A stretch of 64,000 nucleotides of DNA from Roseomonas sp. (GTDB taxonomy: Bacteria; Pseudomonadota; Alphaproteobacteria; Acetobacterales; Acetobacteraceae), in assembly GCA_020249775.1 (NCBI GenBank), contig JADCFA010000018.1:62001-126000 (forward strand), in the 5' to 3' direction. A model generated the notes under the pieces. It searched no databases. It worked only from the letters and a program-made list of their open reading frames with translations, and was not told where the DNA came from. The position numbers were made by a program, and so were the translations under genes. This document shows positions 9,380 through 16,239 of this stretch, piece by piece; positions within the stretch are counted from its first letter, which is position 1; every line of letters begins with the position of its first letter.

Positions 9380-9706
9380 ATGGCGACCATCGGCACCTTC
9401 AAGAAGACCGGCACGAACGAGTTCACCGGCGAAATCGTCACCCTGAGCGTTCAGGCCAAGAACGTCCGCATCGTCCCCGAGACCCGGGCCACCGGCGAGA
9501 ACGCCCCCAGCCACCGCGTCCTGGTCGGTCGCGCCGAGATCGGCGCCGCCTGGTCCAAGCGCTCCAACGAAGGCCGCGACTATCTTGGTCTCAAGCTGGA
9601 CGACCCGAGCTTCAACGCCCCGATCTACGCCAACCTGTTCGACGACGAGGACGGCGAAGGCTTCAGCCTCATCTGGTCCCGCCCCAGCCGCCGCAACGGC
9701 GACTGA
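9380..9706 (+). CDS. DUF736 family protein (first copy)
   Basis: This 108-residue protein begins MATIGTFKKTGTNEFTGEI and belongs to the DUF736 family. That family consists of small beta-rich proteins found almost only on conjugative elements of alpha- and other proteobacteria. The family signature is visible as VRIVPETRA, HRVLVGRAEIGAAWSKRS and LKLDDPSFNAPIYANLF. The start is fixed by GGAG at 9369-9372 upstream of the ATG. A strong hairpin terminator follows the stop, so the gene ends its own unit. A second, diverged DUF736 gene lies at 14886. Function is unknown. Confidence 0.85.
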   Translation: MATIGTFKKTGTNEFTGEIVTLSVQAKNVRIVPETRATGENAPSHRVLVGRAEIGAAWSKRSNEGRDYLGLKLDDPSFNAPIYANLFDDEDGEGFSLIWSRPSRRNGD

Positions 9707-9719
9707 GGCTCTAGCGACG

Positions 9720-9750
9720 CCCCGTCCGGTCGATTCGGACGGGGTCTTCG
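9720..9750 (+). terminator. Intrinsic terminator after DUF736
   Basis: A perfect 9-bp stem (9720-9728 with 9736-9744; CCCCGTCCG and CGGACGGGG) closes a 7-nt loop 13 bases past the DUF736 stop. It is followed by a T-containing stretch (TCTTCGTCT). The T run is weak, as is usual in high-GC genomes. Confidence 0.75.
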
Positions 9751-9837
9751 TCTCCCAAAGCATCCGAATCAGCTTGCGGCCTGAACTACTCGAACGACCG
9801 CAATAGACGCTCTTCAGTCTGGCCCGAGAAGCAGAGA

Positions 9838-9854
9838 ACGACTATTATAGTCGT
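9838..9854. promoter_or_regulatory. Palindromic operator upstream of the XRE gene
   Basis: The sequence ACGACTA-TTA-TAGTCGT is a perfect palindrome with 7-bp arms and a 3-bp centre. It lies 42 bases before the XRE-family start codon in a locally AT-rich patch that could overlap a -10 element. Autoregulation by the adjacent HTH protein is the simplest reading. Confidence 0.6.
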
Positions 9855-9895
9855 AGTTCTGGCGTGCGCTGAGGTCCGAGTGGAGGTGATCATGC

Positions 9896-10159
9896 ATGAT
9901 CACCGCCCGACTGTCGCGGGCCGCACGCGCGCTGCTGGGTTGGACACAGGAGACGCTCGCTGACGAAGCCCGTGTATCACTGACCGCGCTCAAGCGCCTC
10001 GAGTCGGAAAGCGACTTGAAGGTCTACGAGAGCACGCGCGATCAGGTGCGCCGGGCATTCGAAGCGCATGGCATCGTCCTTCTGCAGTCCGACCAAGGTG
10101 AAGGGGTGATGCTCGTCCATGGCCGAAAAGCCGCCAGCGACATGCGGAAGAGAAGCTAG
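9896..10159 (+). CDS. XRE-family HTH transcriptional regulator
   Basis: This 87-residue protein consists of one helix-turn-helix domain of the XRE/Cro type at residues 5-60: ARALLGWTQETLADEARVSLTALKRLE, with the typical W/LTQ..LA motif and recognition helix. A short C-terminal extension contains GIVLLQSD. It starts at ATG 9896 after a GGAGG site. A perfect palindrome immediately upstream is a probable operator. Proteins of this kind often govern ICE transfer or copy number; the target here is inferred only from position. Confidence 0.82.
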   Translation: MITARLSRAARALLGWTQETLADEARVSLTALKRLESESDLKVYESTRDQVRRAFEAHGIVLLQSDQGEGVMLVHGRKAASDMRKRS

Positions 10160-10279
10160 CGCCGTTCCACGACGGCCAAGCCGCGTTGCGGGCCAACAGC
10201 CATACCAGTTGCCGTCGAAGTCGGGCTTGGTTAACGCCATGCTGACACAAAGGGGCTCTGTGATTCCGGGTGGGGCGTC

Positions 10280-10546
10280 GTGACAAAGGCAGAATTCCTC
10301 GAACGGCCGCCCGAGAGCGCGTCGGTCACCGACTATGATCGCGAGCACATGACGCTCTACCTCCGTCTCCTCGATGCCGCGTCGGACGGCGCGGCATGGG
10401 AAGAAGCCGTGTCGATCCTGTTCGGCATCGACCCGACCGCCGAGCCGGAGCGCGCGCGCCGCGTCCACGACAGCCATCTCGCCCGCGCCAAGTGGATGAG
10501 CCAACACGGCTACCGCGAGCTCGCACACGAGCACCCGCGCCAGTAA
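10280..10546 (+). CDS. Conserved ICE hypothetical protein (88 aa)
   Basis: This 88-residue protein begins at GTG 10280 after a G-rich GGTGGGG box. The sequence is helical and charged, with TDYDREHMTLYLRLLDAA, WEEAVSILFGIDP and ERARRVHDSHLARAKWM segments. I recall the same protein directly preceding DUF6499/DUF2285 regulators on many alphaproteobacterial elements, so it is probably a partner or co-regulated factor. No enzymatic motif is seen and no function is assigned. Confidence 0.7.
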   Translation: MTKAEFLERPPESASVTDYDREHMTLYLRLLDAASDGAAWEEAVSILFGIDPTAEPERARRVHDSHLARAKWMSQHGYRELAHEHPRQ

Positions 10547-10661
10547 TGCGGGGGTGATGCCGCGCTGGCATCGCCCGTTTCCGATTCTCCGGCTTCCGCT
10601 AGCGCTCGCGTGGCGGAATCCTGCCCAGCGAAGCTGCTGCAGGTTTGCTGGCGGAGGATGC

Positions 10662-11436
10662 ATGACCCCCGACATCTCGCATTGGCGATCATCCGAGCGC
10701 TACGAATACGTCGAAGATCTCGTCTCGCCTGAACTCGCCTGGGAATGGCTGCGCCGGAACGAAGACTATCAGCGCGACTTCGAGGCCGCTCAGGTTGAAC
10801 CGAACGCCGACACCGCAGCGACCGAGGCGACGAGGTCTCGATGGGGGCTGCGATTTCCTGTTGTCGCCTGCCCTCGACGCCAAAGAGGCCGCGCCCATCT
10901 GGGCGCCCACCTCGAACACTGGCGTCGTGATGCTGACCGCGCAGCCGGCCATCCTACCGAAGGACGCCACGCCATTCGTCATTGACGCGGAGGCAGCCGG
11001 TCAGTCAGACGCGCAAGGCTTCCACTTCCTTCACAACCTCAAAAACGGCGAACGGCTTCAGATCCTGCGCCTCGCCGGCGTGAGCGCAGACGAAGGCGCG
11101 GCGGCCGTCATCCCGCTCGGCCCCGACGGGTTCGATCGGCTCGAGGCCGTCGCCCGCCTCCTGAGTTCGCTCCATGGCCGCTCGATCCCTGCCGACACGC
11201 GGCTGACACGGCAGCAGCGTCACCGTGCGCGACGGATGTTGCAGGCCGTGGACGGTCGTCTCAGCGGCGCCAGCTACCGCGAGATCGCCGCGACACTGTT
11301 CGGCACGCGCGACCTTGCCGATGAACCCTGGAAAACATCCTCGCGCCGGTTCGCGACCATGGAACTTGTGCGCGGCGGCCTCGCCATGATCGCTGGCGGC
11401 TATCGACGCCTGCTGAGTCATCGCCGTCGACGCTAG
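10662..11436 (+). pseudogene. Frameshifted DUF6499-DUF2285 regulator
   Basis: The first frame starts at ATG 10662 (GGAGG upstream). It encodes the DUF6499-type N-terminus: SHWRSSERYEYVEDL, LAWEWLRRNEDYQRDF and RWGLRF. The continuation, LDAKEAAPIWAP, GVVMLTAQP and a full DUF2285 DNA-binding-like domain to 11436, lies in the +1 frame. Removing one T from the TTT at 10854-10856 joins them as LRFLLSPALDA, matching the usual fused protein as I know it. So either a one-base insertion inactivated the gene, or there is a sequencing error, or translation shifts frame. The intact family acts as an ICE transcriptional regulator. The downstream half could still be translated from an internal start. Confidence 0.72.
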
Positions 11437-11561
11437 CAGATCTGGTGTGGGGATTTGCTCCCGCCAGCTTCCCACTCCCTCCGCAACTATGCGCTCCGCC
11501 AGGGTAGCCGCCAACCGCCGCTGTCCCCCTGCGGCTCTCGCGCAACCTCGGAGGCCCGATC

Positions 11562-11843
11562 ATGTCACCCAATGGCACCGGCGTGCCGCAACGCTTTCTC
11601 CGCACGCCCGAAGCGGCCCGCTTCCTCGGTCTCTCGGATCGCACGCTTGAGAAGCACCGGACCTACGGCACCGGTCCCGCCTATCGAAAGCTAGGCGGAC
11701 GCGTCGTCTACGCGCTCGAGGACCTGAAAGCCTGGGCCGACCGCGGCTTCGTCACCTCGACGTCCGATCCGCGCGGCAGTGTCCTTCCCGCCAAGCGCCA
11801 TGCTGCCGTCACGCCTGCCTTTGGCGGCGGCCAAGCCCGCTGA
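11562..11843 (+). CDS. MerR/AlpA-type helix-turn-helix protein
   Basis: This 93-residue protein has a winged-helix DNA-binding domain at residues 10-65 (FLRTPEAARFLGLSDRTLEKHRTYGTGPAYRKLGGRVVYALEDLKAWAD), the excisionase/MerR-like fold in which the wing carries R-x-V-x-Y. The C-terminus is a proline/glycine-rich tail. ATG at 11562 has a GGAGG box. It sits directly upstream of repA, so it may control replication or partition genes, or act as a recombination directionality factor. The adjacent repA makes the first more likely. Confidence 0.78.
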   Translation: MSPNGTGVPQRFLRTPEAARFLGLSDRTLEKHRTYGTGPAYRKLGGRVVYALEDLKAWADRGFVTSTSDPRGSVLPAKRHAAVTPAFGGGQAR

Positions 11844-11853
11844 GCCGTCCGAT

Positions 11854-12915
11854 ATGCCGCCGCGGCAGCGCGCCCTCTCCTCAAGCGAACGATCACGGCT
11901 CGATCCGTTCGTCGTCGCCACCGGTGACGCCAGCCCGCGCGATCAGCGCGATCTGATGGAGCGGCCCTTCTTCTCGCTCGCCAAAGTCAAGCGCACCACG
12001 CCGATCCTCTACGAAGCCGGCGACGTCCGCGTCGAAGTCTTCGCGGTCCCCGAGCATGGCATGGCGACCATCTGGGACGCGGATATCCTGATCTGGGCCG
12101 CAAGCCAGATCGTCGAAGCCGCAAACCTCGGGTTCCAGACCTCACGCTTCCTGCGCTTCACCCCGTATCAGCTCCTGACCGCCATCGGACGCCAGACCGG
12201 ATCACGCGATTACCGGCTGCTCAAGGGCGCGTTGGCGCGCCTTCAATCGACCGTCATCCACACCACTATCCGTAACGGCGAGCATTGGCGGCGCCAACAA
12301 TTCTCCTGGATCAACGAGTGGGGGGAATGCACGACGCGTGACGGCCGCGTGGAGGGCATGGAGTTTGTCCTGCCCGACTGGCTCTATCGCGGTGTCATCG
12401 ACCGCTCGCTCGTCCTCGCCATCGATCCCGCCTATTTCCGGCTGACCGGCGGCATCGAGCGCTGGCTCTATCGGGTCGCCCGCAAACATGCCGGCCGTCA
12501 GCCTGCGGGCTGGACCTTCGAAATCGCGCACCTTCACGCCAAATCGGGCAGCCTGGCGCGTGTTTCCGACTTCGCCATCGACATCCGCCGCATCGTCGCC
12601 CGCCAGCCGCTGCCCGGCTATCGCTTGGCTCTGGAGCGTGCGGGTCGTCAGGAACGCCTGCACATCCGACCCATCAATTTGTCCACAGGGCCTGTGGATG
12701 GCGTTGTGGATGCGATCGGGACTTCGGGCGCAAATGGTATCGGGCTTTCGGGCGCAGCCGTATCGGGACTTCGGGCGCGCGGATCGCAACTAACCCTCTG
12801 GCCTGAAACGGCAATTCCGAGCCTTAACTTAGAGTCTAACAAAGATTCTAACTTCTTGTTGGAGCGGGGCGACGGTGGAAAACCACCCCGCGGCCGACGG
12901 AGCGCGCGGTCATGA
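11854..12915 (+). CDS. repA: Replication initiator protein RepA
   Basis: This is the plasmid-type RepA initiator found on alphaproteobacterial ICEs. Recognisable parts are the conserved opening LSSSERSRLDPFVVATGDASPRDQRDLMERPFFSLAK, the IWDADILIWAASQIVEA block and winged-helix segments through residue 300. The reading frame could begin earlier (ATG 11800 or GTG 11779). I prefer ATG 11854, just past the upstream stop, although no start has a strong ribosome-binding site. The last 80 codons contain DnaA-like boxes, iterons and an AT-rich repeat, so the 3' end probably doubles as replication origin. The stop overlaps parA by 4 nt (ATGA). Autonomous replication of the excised circle is inferred. 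Confidence 0.85.
   Translation: MPPRQRALSSSERSRLDPFVVATGDASPRDQRDLMERPFFSLAKVKRTTPILYEAGDVRVEVFAVPEHGMATIWDADILIWAASQIVEAANLGFQTSRFLRFTPYQLLTAIGRQTGSRDYRLLKGALARLQSTVIHTTIRNGEHWRRQQFSWINEWGECTTRDGRVEGMEFVLPDWLYRGVIDRSLVLAIDPAYFRLTGGIERWLYRVARKHAGRQPAGWTFEIAHLHAKSGSLARVSDFAIDIRRIVARQPLPGYRLALERAGRQERLHIRPINLSTGPVDGVVDAIGTSGANGIGLSGAAVSGLRARGSQLTLWPETAIPSLNLESNKDSNFLLERGDGGKPPRGRRSARS
12679..12860. other. Putative replication origin (oriV) inside the repA 3' end
   Basis: Three DnaA-box-like 9-mers lie at 12679-12687 (TTGTCCACA), 12693-12701 and 12705-12713 (TGTGGATGG and TGTGGATGC). Three iterons follow, with core ATCGGG(A/C)(C/T)TTCGGGCGC, at 12715-12731, 12739-12755 and 12762-12778. The repeat start spacing is 24 then 23 bases, so it is not kept in codon phase. 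An AT-rich patch with two GTTAGA-type repeats (12824-12860, read on the minus strand) lies downstream. The order DnaA boxes, iterons, AT-rich region is that of theta-type origins. Confidence 0.68.
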
Positions 12916-13550
12916 TCGTCGCGTTGCTCAACCAGAAAGGCGGCGTCGGCAAGACGACACTCGCGCTCCATCTCGCCGACGAATGGGCCAGACGCGACCA
13001 GCGCGTCATGCTCATCGACGCCGATCCGCAGGGTTCCGCACTCGACTGGTCCGAAGCTCGTGCCCGTGAAGGCCTGCCCCGCCGGTTCGCCGTCATCGGA
13101 CTGGCGCGCGACACCTTGCACCGCGAAGCGCCCGAACTGGCGCGCGGCGCCGATCATGTGGTGATCGATGGTCCCCCGCGGGTCGCCGGCCTCATGCGCT
13201 CGGCCCTGCTCGCCGCCGATCTCGTCCTCATCCCAGTTCAGCCGTCGCCCTTCGACGGATGGGCGTCGGCCGAGATGCTGGCACTGCTCCGCGAAGCACG
13301 CCTGTTTCGCCCGTCGCTTGTCGCCCGGTTCGTGCTCAACCGCTGTGGCGCGCGCACCATCATCGCACGCGAGACCGCCAAGGCGCTCGCCGAACACGAT
13401 CCGCCGGTGCTGGCGAGCGCGATCGGCCAACGCGTCGGCTTCGCGGATGCCGCGCAATCCGGCCGCCTGATCTCGGAGCTCGACGGCCAGCGTGCCGGCA
13501 CGCGCGAGATCGCCGCGCTCTGCGCCGAAGTTGGGAGGCTCGCACCATGA
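12912..13550 (+). CDS. parA: ParA-family partition ATPase
   Basis: This 212-residue ATPase has the deviant Walker A motif NQKGGVGKTTL at residues 7-17, a DADPQGS switch region near residue 36-42 and a VVIDGPP Walker B near 80. It is the short ParA type lacking an N-terminal HTH. It segregates the replicating form of the element together with the small basic protein encoded next. The start overlaps repA by 4 nt and the stop overlaps the next gene by 4 nt, so repA-parA-RHH form one translationally coupled unit. Confidence 0.9.
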   Translation: MIVALLNQKGGVGKTTLALHLADEWARRDQRVMLIDADPQGSALDWSEARAREGLPRRFAVIGLARDTLHREAPELARGADHVVIDGPPRVAGLMRSALLAADLVLIPVQPSPFDGWASAEMLALLREARLFRPSLVARFVLNRCGARTIIARETAKALAEHDPPVLASAIGQRVGFADAAQSGRLISELDGQRAGTREIAALCAEVGRLAP

Positions 13551-13786
13551 CCAGGCGCAGCTTCGCCGCGCGGCCCGGCGACCCGGACACCTGGATCAAG
13601 GCCGCCGAAGATCCGCGCGGCCGCAGGGCTGATGCCATCGCCTACACCGCGCGCCTCACGATCGACGTCACGCCGGACCTGCGCGGCCGGATCAAGGTCA
13701 CCGCGTTCCAGCGCGGCCAAACCGTCGCGGACATGCTGCGAGAGCTCCTCGCGGGCGCGTTTCCAACCGAGGGGGACGCGCCATGA
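13547..13786 (+). CDS. Small ribbon-helix-helix partner of ParA
   Basis: This 79-residue protein begins MTRRSFAARPGDPDTWIKA. The C-terminal half, RLTIDVTPDLRGRIKVTAFQRGQTVADMLRELL, has the beta-strand plus two helices of a ribbon-helix-helix DNA-binding domain. It overlaps parA by 4 nt, has GGGAGG upstream, and overlaps the DUF2840 gene by 4 nt. The position after parA and the RHH fold suggest a centromere-binding ParB-like role, as in other small type Ib partition systems. It is often annotated simply as a partition protein. Confidence 0.78.
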   Translation: MTRRSFAARPGDPDTWIKAAEDPRGRRADAIAYTARLTIDVTPDLRGRIKVTAFQRGQTVADMLRELLAGAFPTEGDAP

Positions 13787-14298
13787 GCGCACCGGCAATT
13801 CATGGCGCAGCGGGCGTTCGGCCGTCATCACCTCCGGGTCGGCTCACCGAGGTCGAACTGGTTTGGCGCGAGAAGCAGGTCGAGCACTGGATCCGCTTCG
13901 GCCATGCGGTCCACGAACAGATCCTCGACCGGCGGCGCCGCGTCCTCAGCTTCCCCGCCGGGGCTGTCTTCGCCTTCGTCCGCTGGGCATCAAATGGCTT
14001 TGGCACCGTCGTCTCGCGCATCGACATCCTGCGCGCCGTCAGCGCGAGCGAAGGCTATCAGACGCTCCCCTCGGTGCGGCCCGGTGGTGAAATCCTGCTG
14101 CAAACGAGCGGCTGGCCGAACGTCGAACGCGTGCTGCTTCTGATCGACGCGATCGAAGCGCTCGCCATCGATCCCGCCGAAGCTGCGCCTGACTATTGGC
14201 GCCATGTCCATAACCGGCTCGCCGCTGGCGAAGCCCCGCGATCCTACACCCGACAGCAGCACCGCGCCTGGCGCTTGCGACAGAGGGCCGAGCCATGA
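13783..14298 (+). CDS. DUF2840 family protein
   Basis: This 171-residue protein shows the DUF2840 signature: TEVELVWREKQVEHWIRFG, a VFAFVRWASNGFGTVVSRIDILRAV core and a YWRHVHNRLAAGEAP C-terminal block. The family is seen almost exclusively between par genes and the TraF peptidase on alphaproteobacterial ICEs. No catalytic residues are recognisable. It overlaps both neighbours by 4 nt (ATGA), so expression is coupled to partition and transfer-peptidase genes. Function is unknown. Confidence 0.83.
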   Translation: MSAPAIHGAAGVRPSSPPGRLTEVELVWREKQVEHWIRFGHAVHEQILDRRRRVLSFPAGAVFAFVRWASNGFGTVVSRIDILRAVSASEGYQTLPSVRPGGEILLQTSGWPNVERVLLLIDAIEALAIDPAEAAPDYWRHVHNRLAAGEAPRSYTRQQHRAWRLRQRAEP

Positions 14299-14840
14299 CG
14301 CGCGCCGGCTACCTGCTGACGACCACGGGCTGCGCGCTCCTGCTGATCACGCTGGCGATGGTGCACGTTGTACCGCGGCTCGTCTGGAACGCATCGGCCA
14401 GCGTCCCGGTCGGCCTCTATGAGATCGGTTCGGCTACGCCGCTTGAGGTCACCGACCTTGTCGCGGTCAATGCACCGGAGCCGCTTGCCGCATTCTTCGC
14501 GGACCGGGGTTATCTGCCGCGCGGCGTGCCGCTCTTGAAGCGCGTTGCCGCACTTCCAGGCCAGACGGTCTGCCGTTTGGGTGGCGACATTACCGTCGAC
14601 GGAATCAGCGTCGGCAATGCGCTCGACCGCGACCGTGTGGGACGCACGCTGCCTATCTGGAAGGGCTGCCACCGGATCGGAGCGAGCGAACTCTTCCTCA
14701 TGAACATCGGCGTCCGGGACAGCCTGGACGGCCGCTACTTCGGGCCTCTCGCCGTCACCACCGTGATCGGCCGTGCCACCCCTCTCTACACCGACGAAGA
14801 CGGCGACGGTCGCTTCGTCTGGCGCGCGCCGACGCGGTGA
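14295..14840 (+). CDS. traF: TraF-like S26 conjugal signal peptidase
   Basis: This 181-residue membrane-anchored serine peptidase of the S26/TraF group has an N-terminal membrane helix at residues 5-27. The nucleophile serine is in the ASVPVGLYEI motif (about residue 40). The general-base lysine is in LLKRVAALPGQ (about residue 83). In IncP-type systems TraF processes and cyclises the TrbC prepilin, and a trbC gene is present at 28142. Acts at the periplasmic face of the inner membrane. Start codon ATG overlaps the DUF2840 stop. Confidence 0.88.
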   Translation: MTRAGYLLTTTGCALLLITLAMVHVVPRLVWNASASVPVGLYEIGSATPLEVTDLVAVNAPEPLAAFFADRGYLPRGVPLLKRVAALPGQTVCRLGGDITVDGISVGNALDRDRVGRTLPIWKGCHRIGASELFLMNIGVRDSLDGRYFGPLAVTTVIGRATPLYTDEDGDGRFVWRAPTR

Positions 14841-14885
14841 CGGCGCCGCCATGACCCGTTCCACCGCATTGCCAAGGAGGTTGCC

Positions 14886-15224
14886 ATGACCCTGATCGGA
14901 GAATTCATCCGCACCAAGAGCGGCTATGGCGGCCGCATCCGCACGCTCGCGCTCGATGCAGCTCTGGTGCTCGTCCCGGCGGAGCATTCCGACACGGAGA
15001 ACGCGCCCGACTATCGCGTTCACCTCGGCGACGATGCCGACGGACCGGAAGTGGGGGCGGGATGGAAGCGCACCGGCGAGAAGGCCGGCGAATATGTGTC
15101 ATTGCAGCTCGACGATCCGACTTTCGCGCAGCCGATCCGGGCCAACCTCTTCCAGTCGGCCGACGACAAGTCAGCATGGGGCCTCTACTGGAACCGGCCG
15201 ACCAAGCGCAGCGAGCGGGATTGA
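14886..15224 (+). CDS. DUF736 family protein (second copy)
   Basis: This 112-residue protein is a diverged paralogue of the DUF736 protein at 9380. It has the same architecture: IGEFIRTKSGYGGRIRTLAL, YRVHLGDDADGPEVGAGWKR and LQLDDPTFAQPIRANLF. The start at 14886 is preceded by a perfect AAGGAGG site. It lies between traF and the transglycosylase gene, 3 nt upstream of the latter. Two DUF736 copies per element are usual. Function unknown. Confidence 0.85.
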   Translation: MTLIGEFIRTKSGYGGRIRTLALDAALVLVPAEHSDTENAPDYRVHLGDDADGPEVGAGWKRTGEKAGEYVSLQLDDPTFAQPIRANLFQSADDKSAWGLYWNRPTKRSERD

Positions 15225-15227
15225 CCG

Positions 15228-15992
15228 ATGCGCGTCGTCCGTCGCCACCCCGCTGTCGGAGCGAAAGGGGCCGCCTGCCGGCTGCCCTTCCTTCTCCTTT
15301 CCGGCCTTGCCTTTGCCGGGGCGATGCCCGCGCCGTCACTGGCGCAGACATCGCCCATCGAGCGACCCGCTGCAGCCTCGTCCTACGCGCAAGCTGTCGC
15401 CGAGGCAGCGCAGCGGTTCGGCATTCCCGAGCGCTGGATCTGGGCGGTCATGCGCGTCGAAAGCGGGGGTCGTGTTCGCGCGGTCTCGCCCAAGGGCGCA
15501 ATGGGACTCATGCAGATCATGCCCGCGACCTGGGCGGATCTGCGGGCGCGCCACGGGCTGGGCGCCGATCCCTTCGACCCGCGCGACAACATCCTCGCCG
15601 GTGCAGCCTATCTGCGCGAAATGCACGACCGCTACGGCGCGCCGGGCTTCCTCGCGGCCTACAATGCCGGCCCCGGGCGCTACGATGACTATCTTTCAGC
15701 AGGCCGCGCGCTGCCCGCTGAGACCATCGCCTATGTGGCAGCACTCGCGCCGCTGATTGCCAGTGAGCCGCTCGCTGCCGGCGTCGCTGTCGCGACCGTC
15801 GACCCGCTTGCCTGGACCCGGTCGCCGTTGTTCGTCGTGCGCTCCGACGGCAGCGATGCTGCAGAACGATCGCAGCCCAACCGTCAAAGGAACGGCGGCC
15901 GGACGGCAGATCCGCAGCAGCCCCCGATTGCGAGTTCGACGCAGACGGCAGGCATCTTCGTGACCCGCGTTAGTGATGGGGGGCGCCCGTGA
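15228..15992 (+). CDS. VirB1-like lytic transglycosylase
   Basis: This 254-residue secreted protein has an N-terminal signal peptide (hydrophobic residues 19-38, cleavage probably after SLAQ). An SLT/goose-lysozyme-like domain follows at about residues 55-150. The catalytic glutamate is in VMRVESGG (about residue 76). Other motifs are GAMGLMQIMPATW (about 89-101) and AAYNAGPGRYDDY (about 144-156). It cuts peptidoglycan to let the conjugation machinery span the cell wall. The C-terminal 90 residues are low-complexity. The gene is immediately upstream of the relaxase region, as expected for transfer accessory genes. Confidence 0.87.
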   Translation: MRVVRRHPAVGAKGAACRLPFLLLSGLAFAGAMPAPSLAQTSPIERPAAASSYAQAVAEAAQRFGIPERWIWAVMRVESGGRVRAVSPKGAMGLMQIMPATWADLRARHGLGADPFDPRDNILAGAAYLREMHDRYGAPGFLAAYNAGPGRYDDYLSAGRALPAETIAYVAALAPLIASEPLAAGVAVATVDPLAWTRSPLFVVRSDGSDAAERSQPNRQRNGGRTADPQQPPIASSTQTAGIFVTRVSDGGRP

Positions 15993-16239
15993 CCAGAATC
16001 GCACGCTGGCGCGGTTTGGCGGGCTCCCGGAAAGAGGCGGTATGGGAGCGTGGGGACGAAGCAGACACGACCACCAGACGGCGAGATAAAAGCGGCTCGC
16101 CACTCTCGTGCAAACCATTGCTTTCGCATGGCTTTTCACGTGCCGGTCGGTCGGGGGCAGTGCCGGTTGCGGCCATTTCCCACGCCAGATCAACGACATC
16201 TCCGGCACTGTCCGCCGATCGCTCCGCAGGAGGCCGGCG
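15993..16239. other. Relaxase leader, candidate oriT region
   Basis: This 247-base gap precedes the relaxase gene. It contains an inverted repeat GGCGAG (16080-16085) and CTCGCC (16096-16101) enclosing an AT-rich loop, and an imperfect inverted repeat around 16111-16135 (AAACCATTG against GCATGGCTTTT). Origins of transfer often sit upstream of the relaxase gene and carry such repeats beside the nick site. I cannot identify a nick sequence, so this is a candidate only. A short ORF starting at 15989 looks spurious. Confidence 0.35.
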
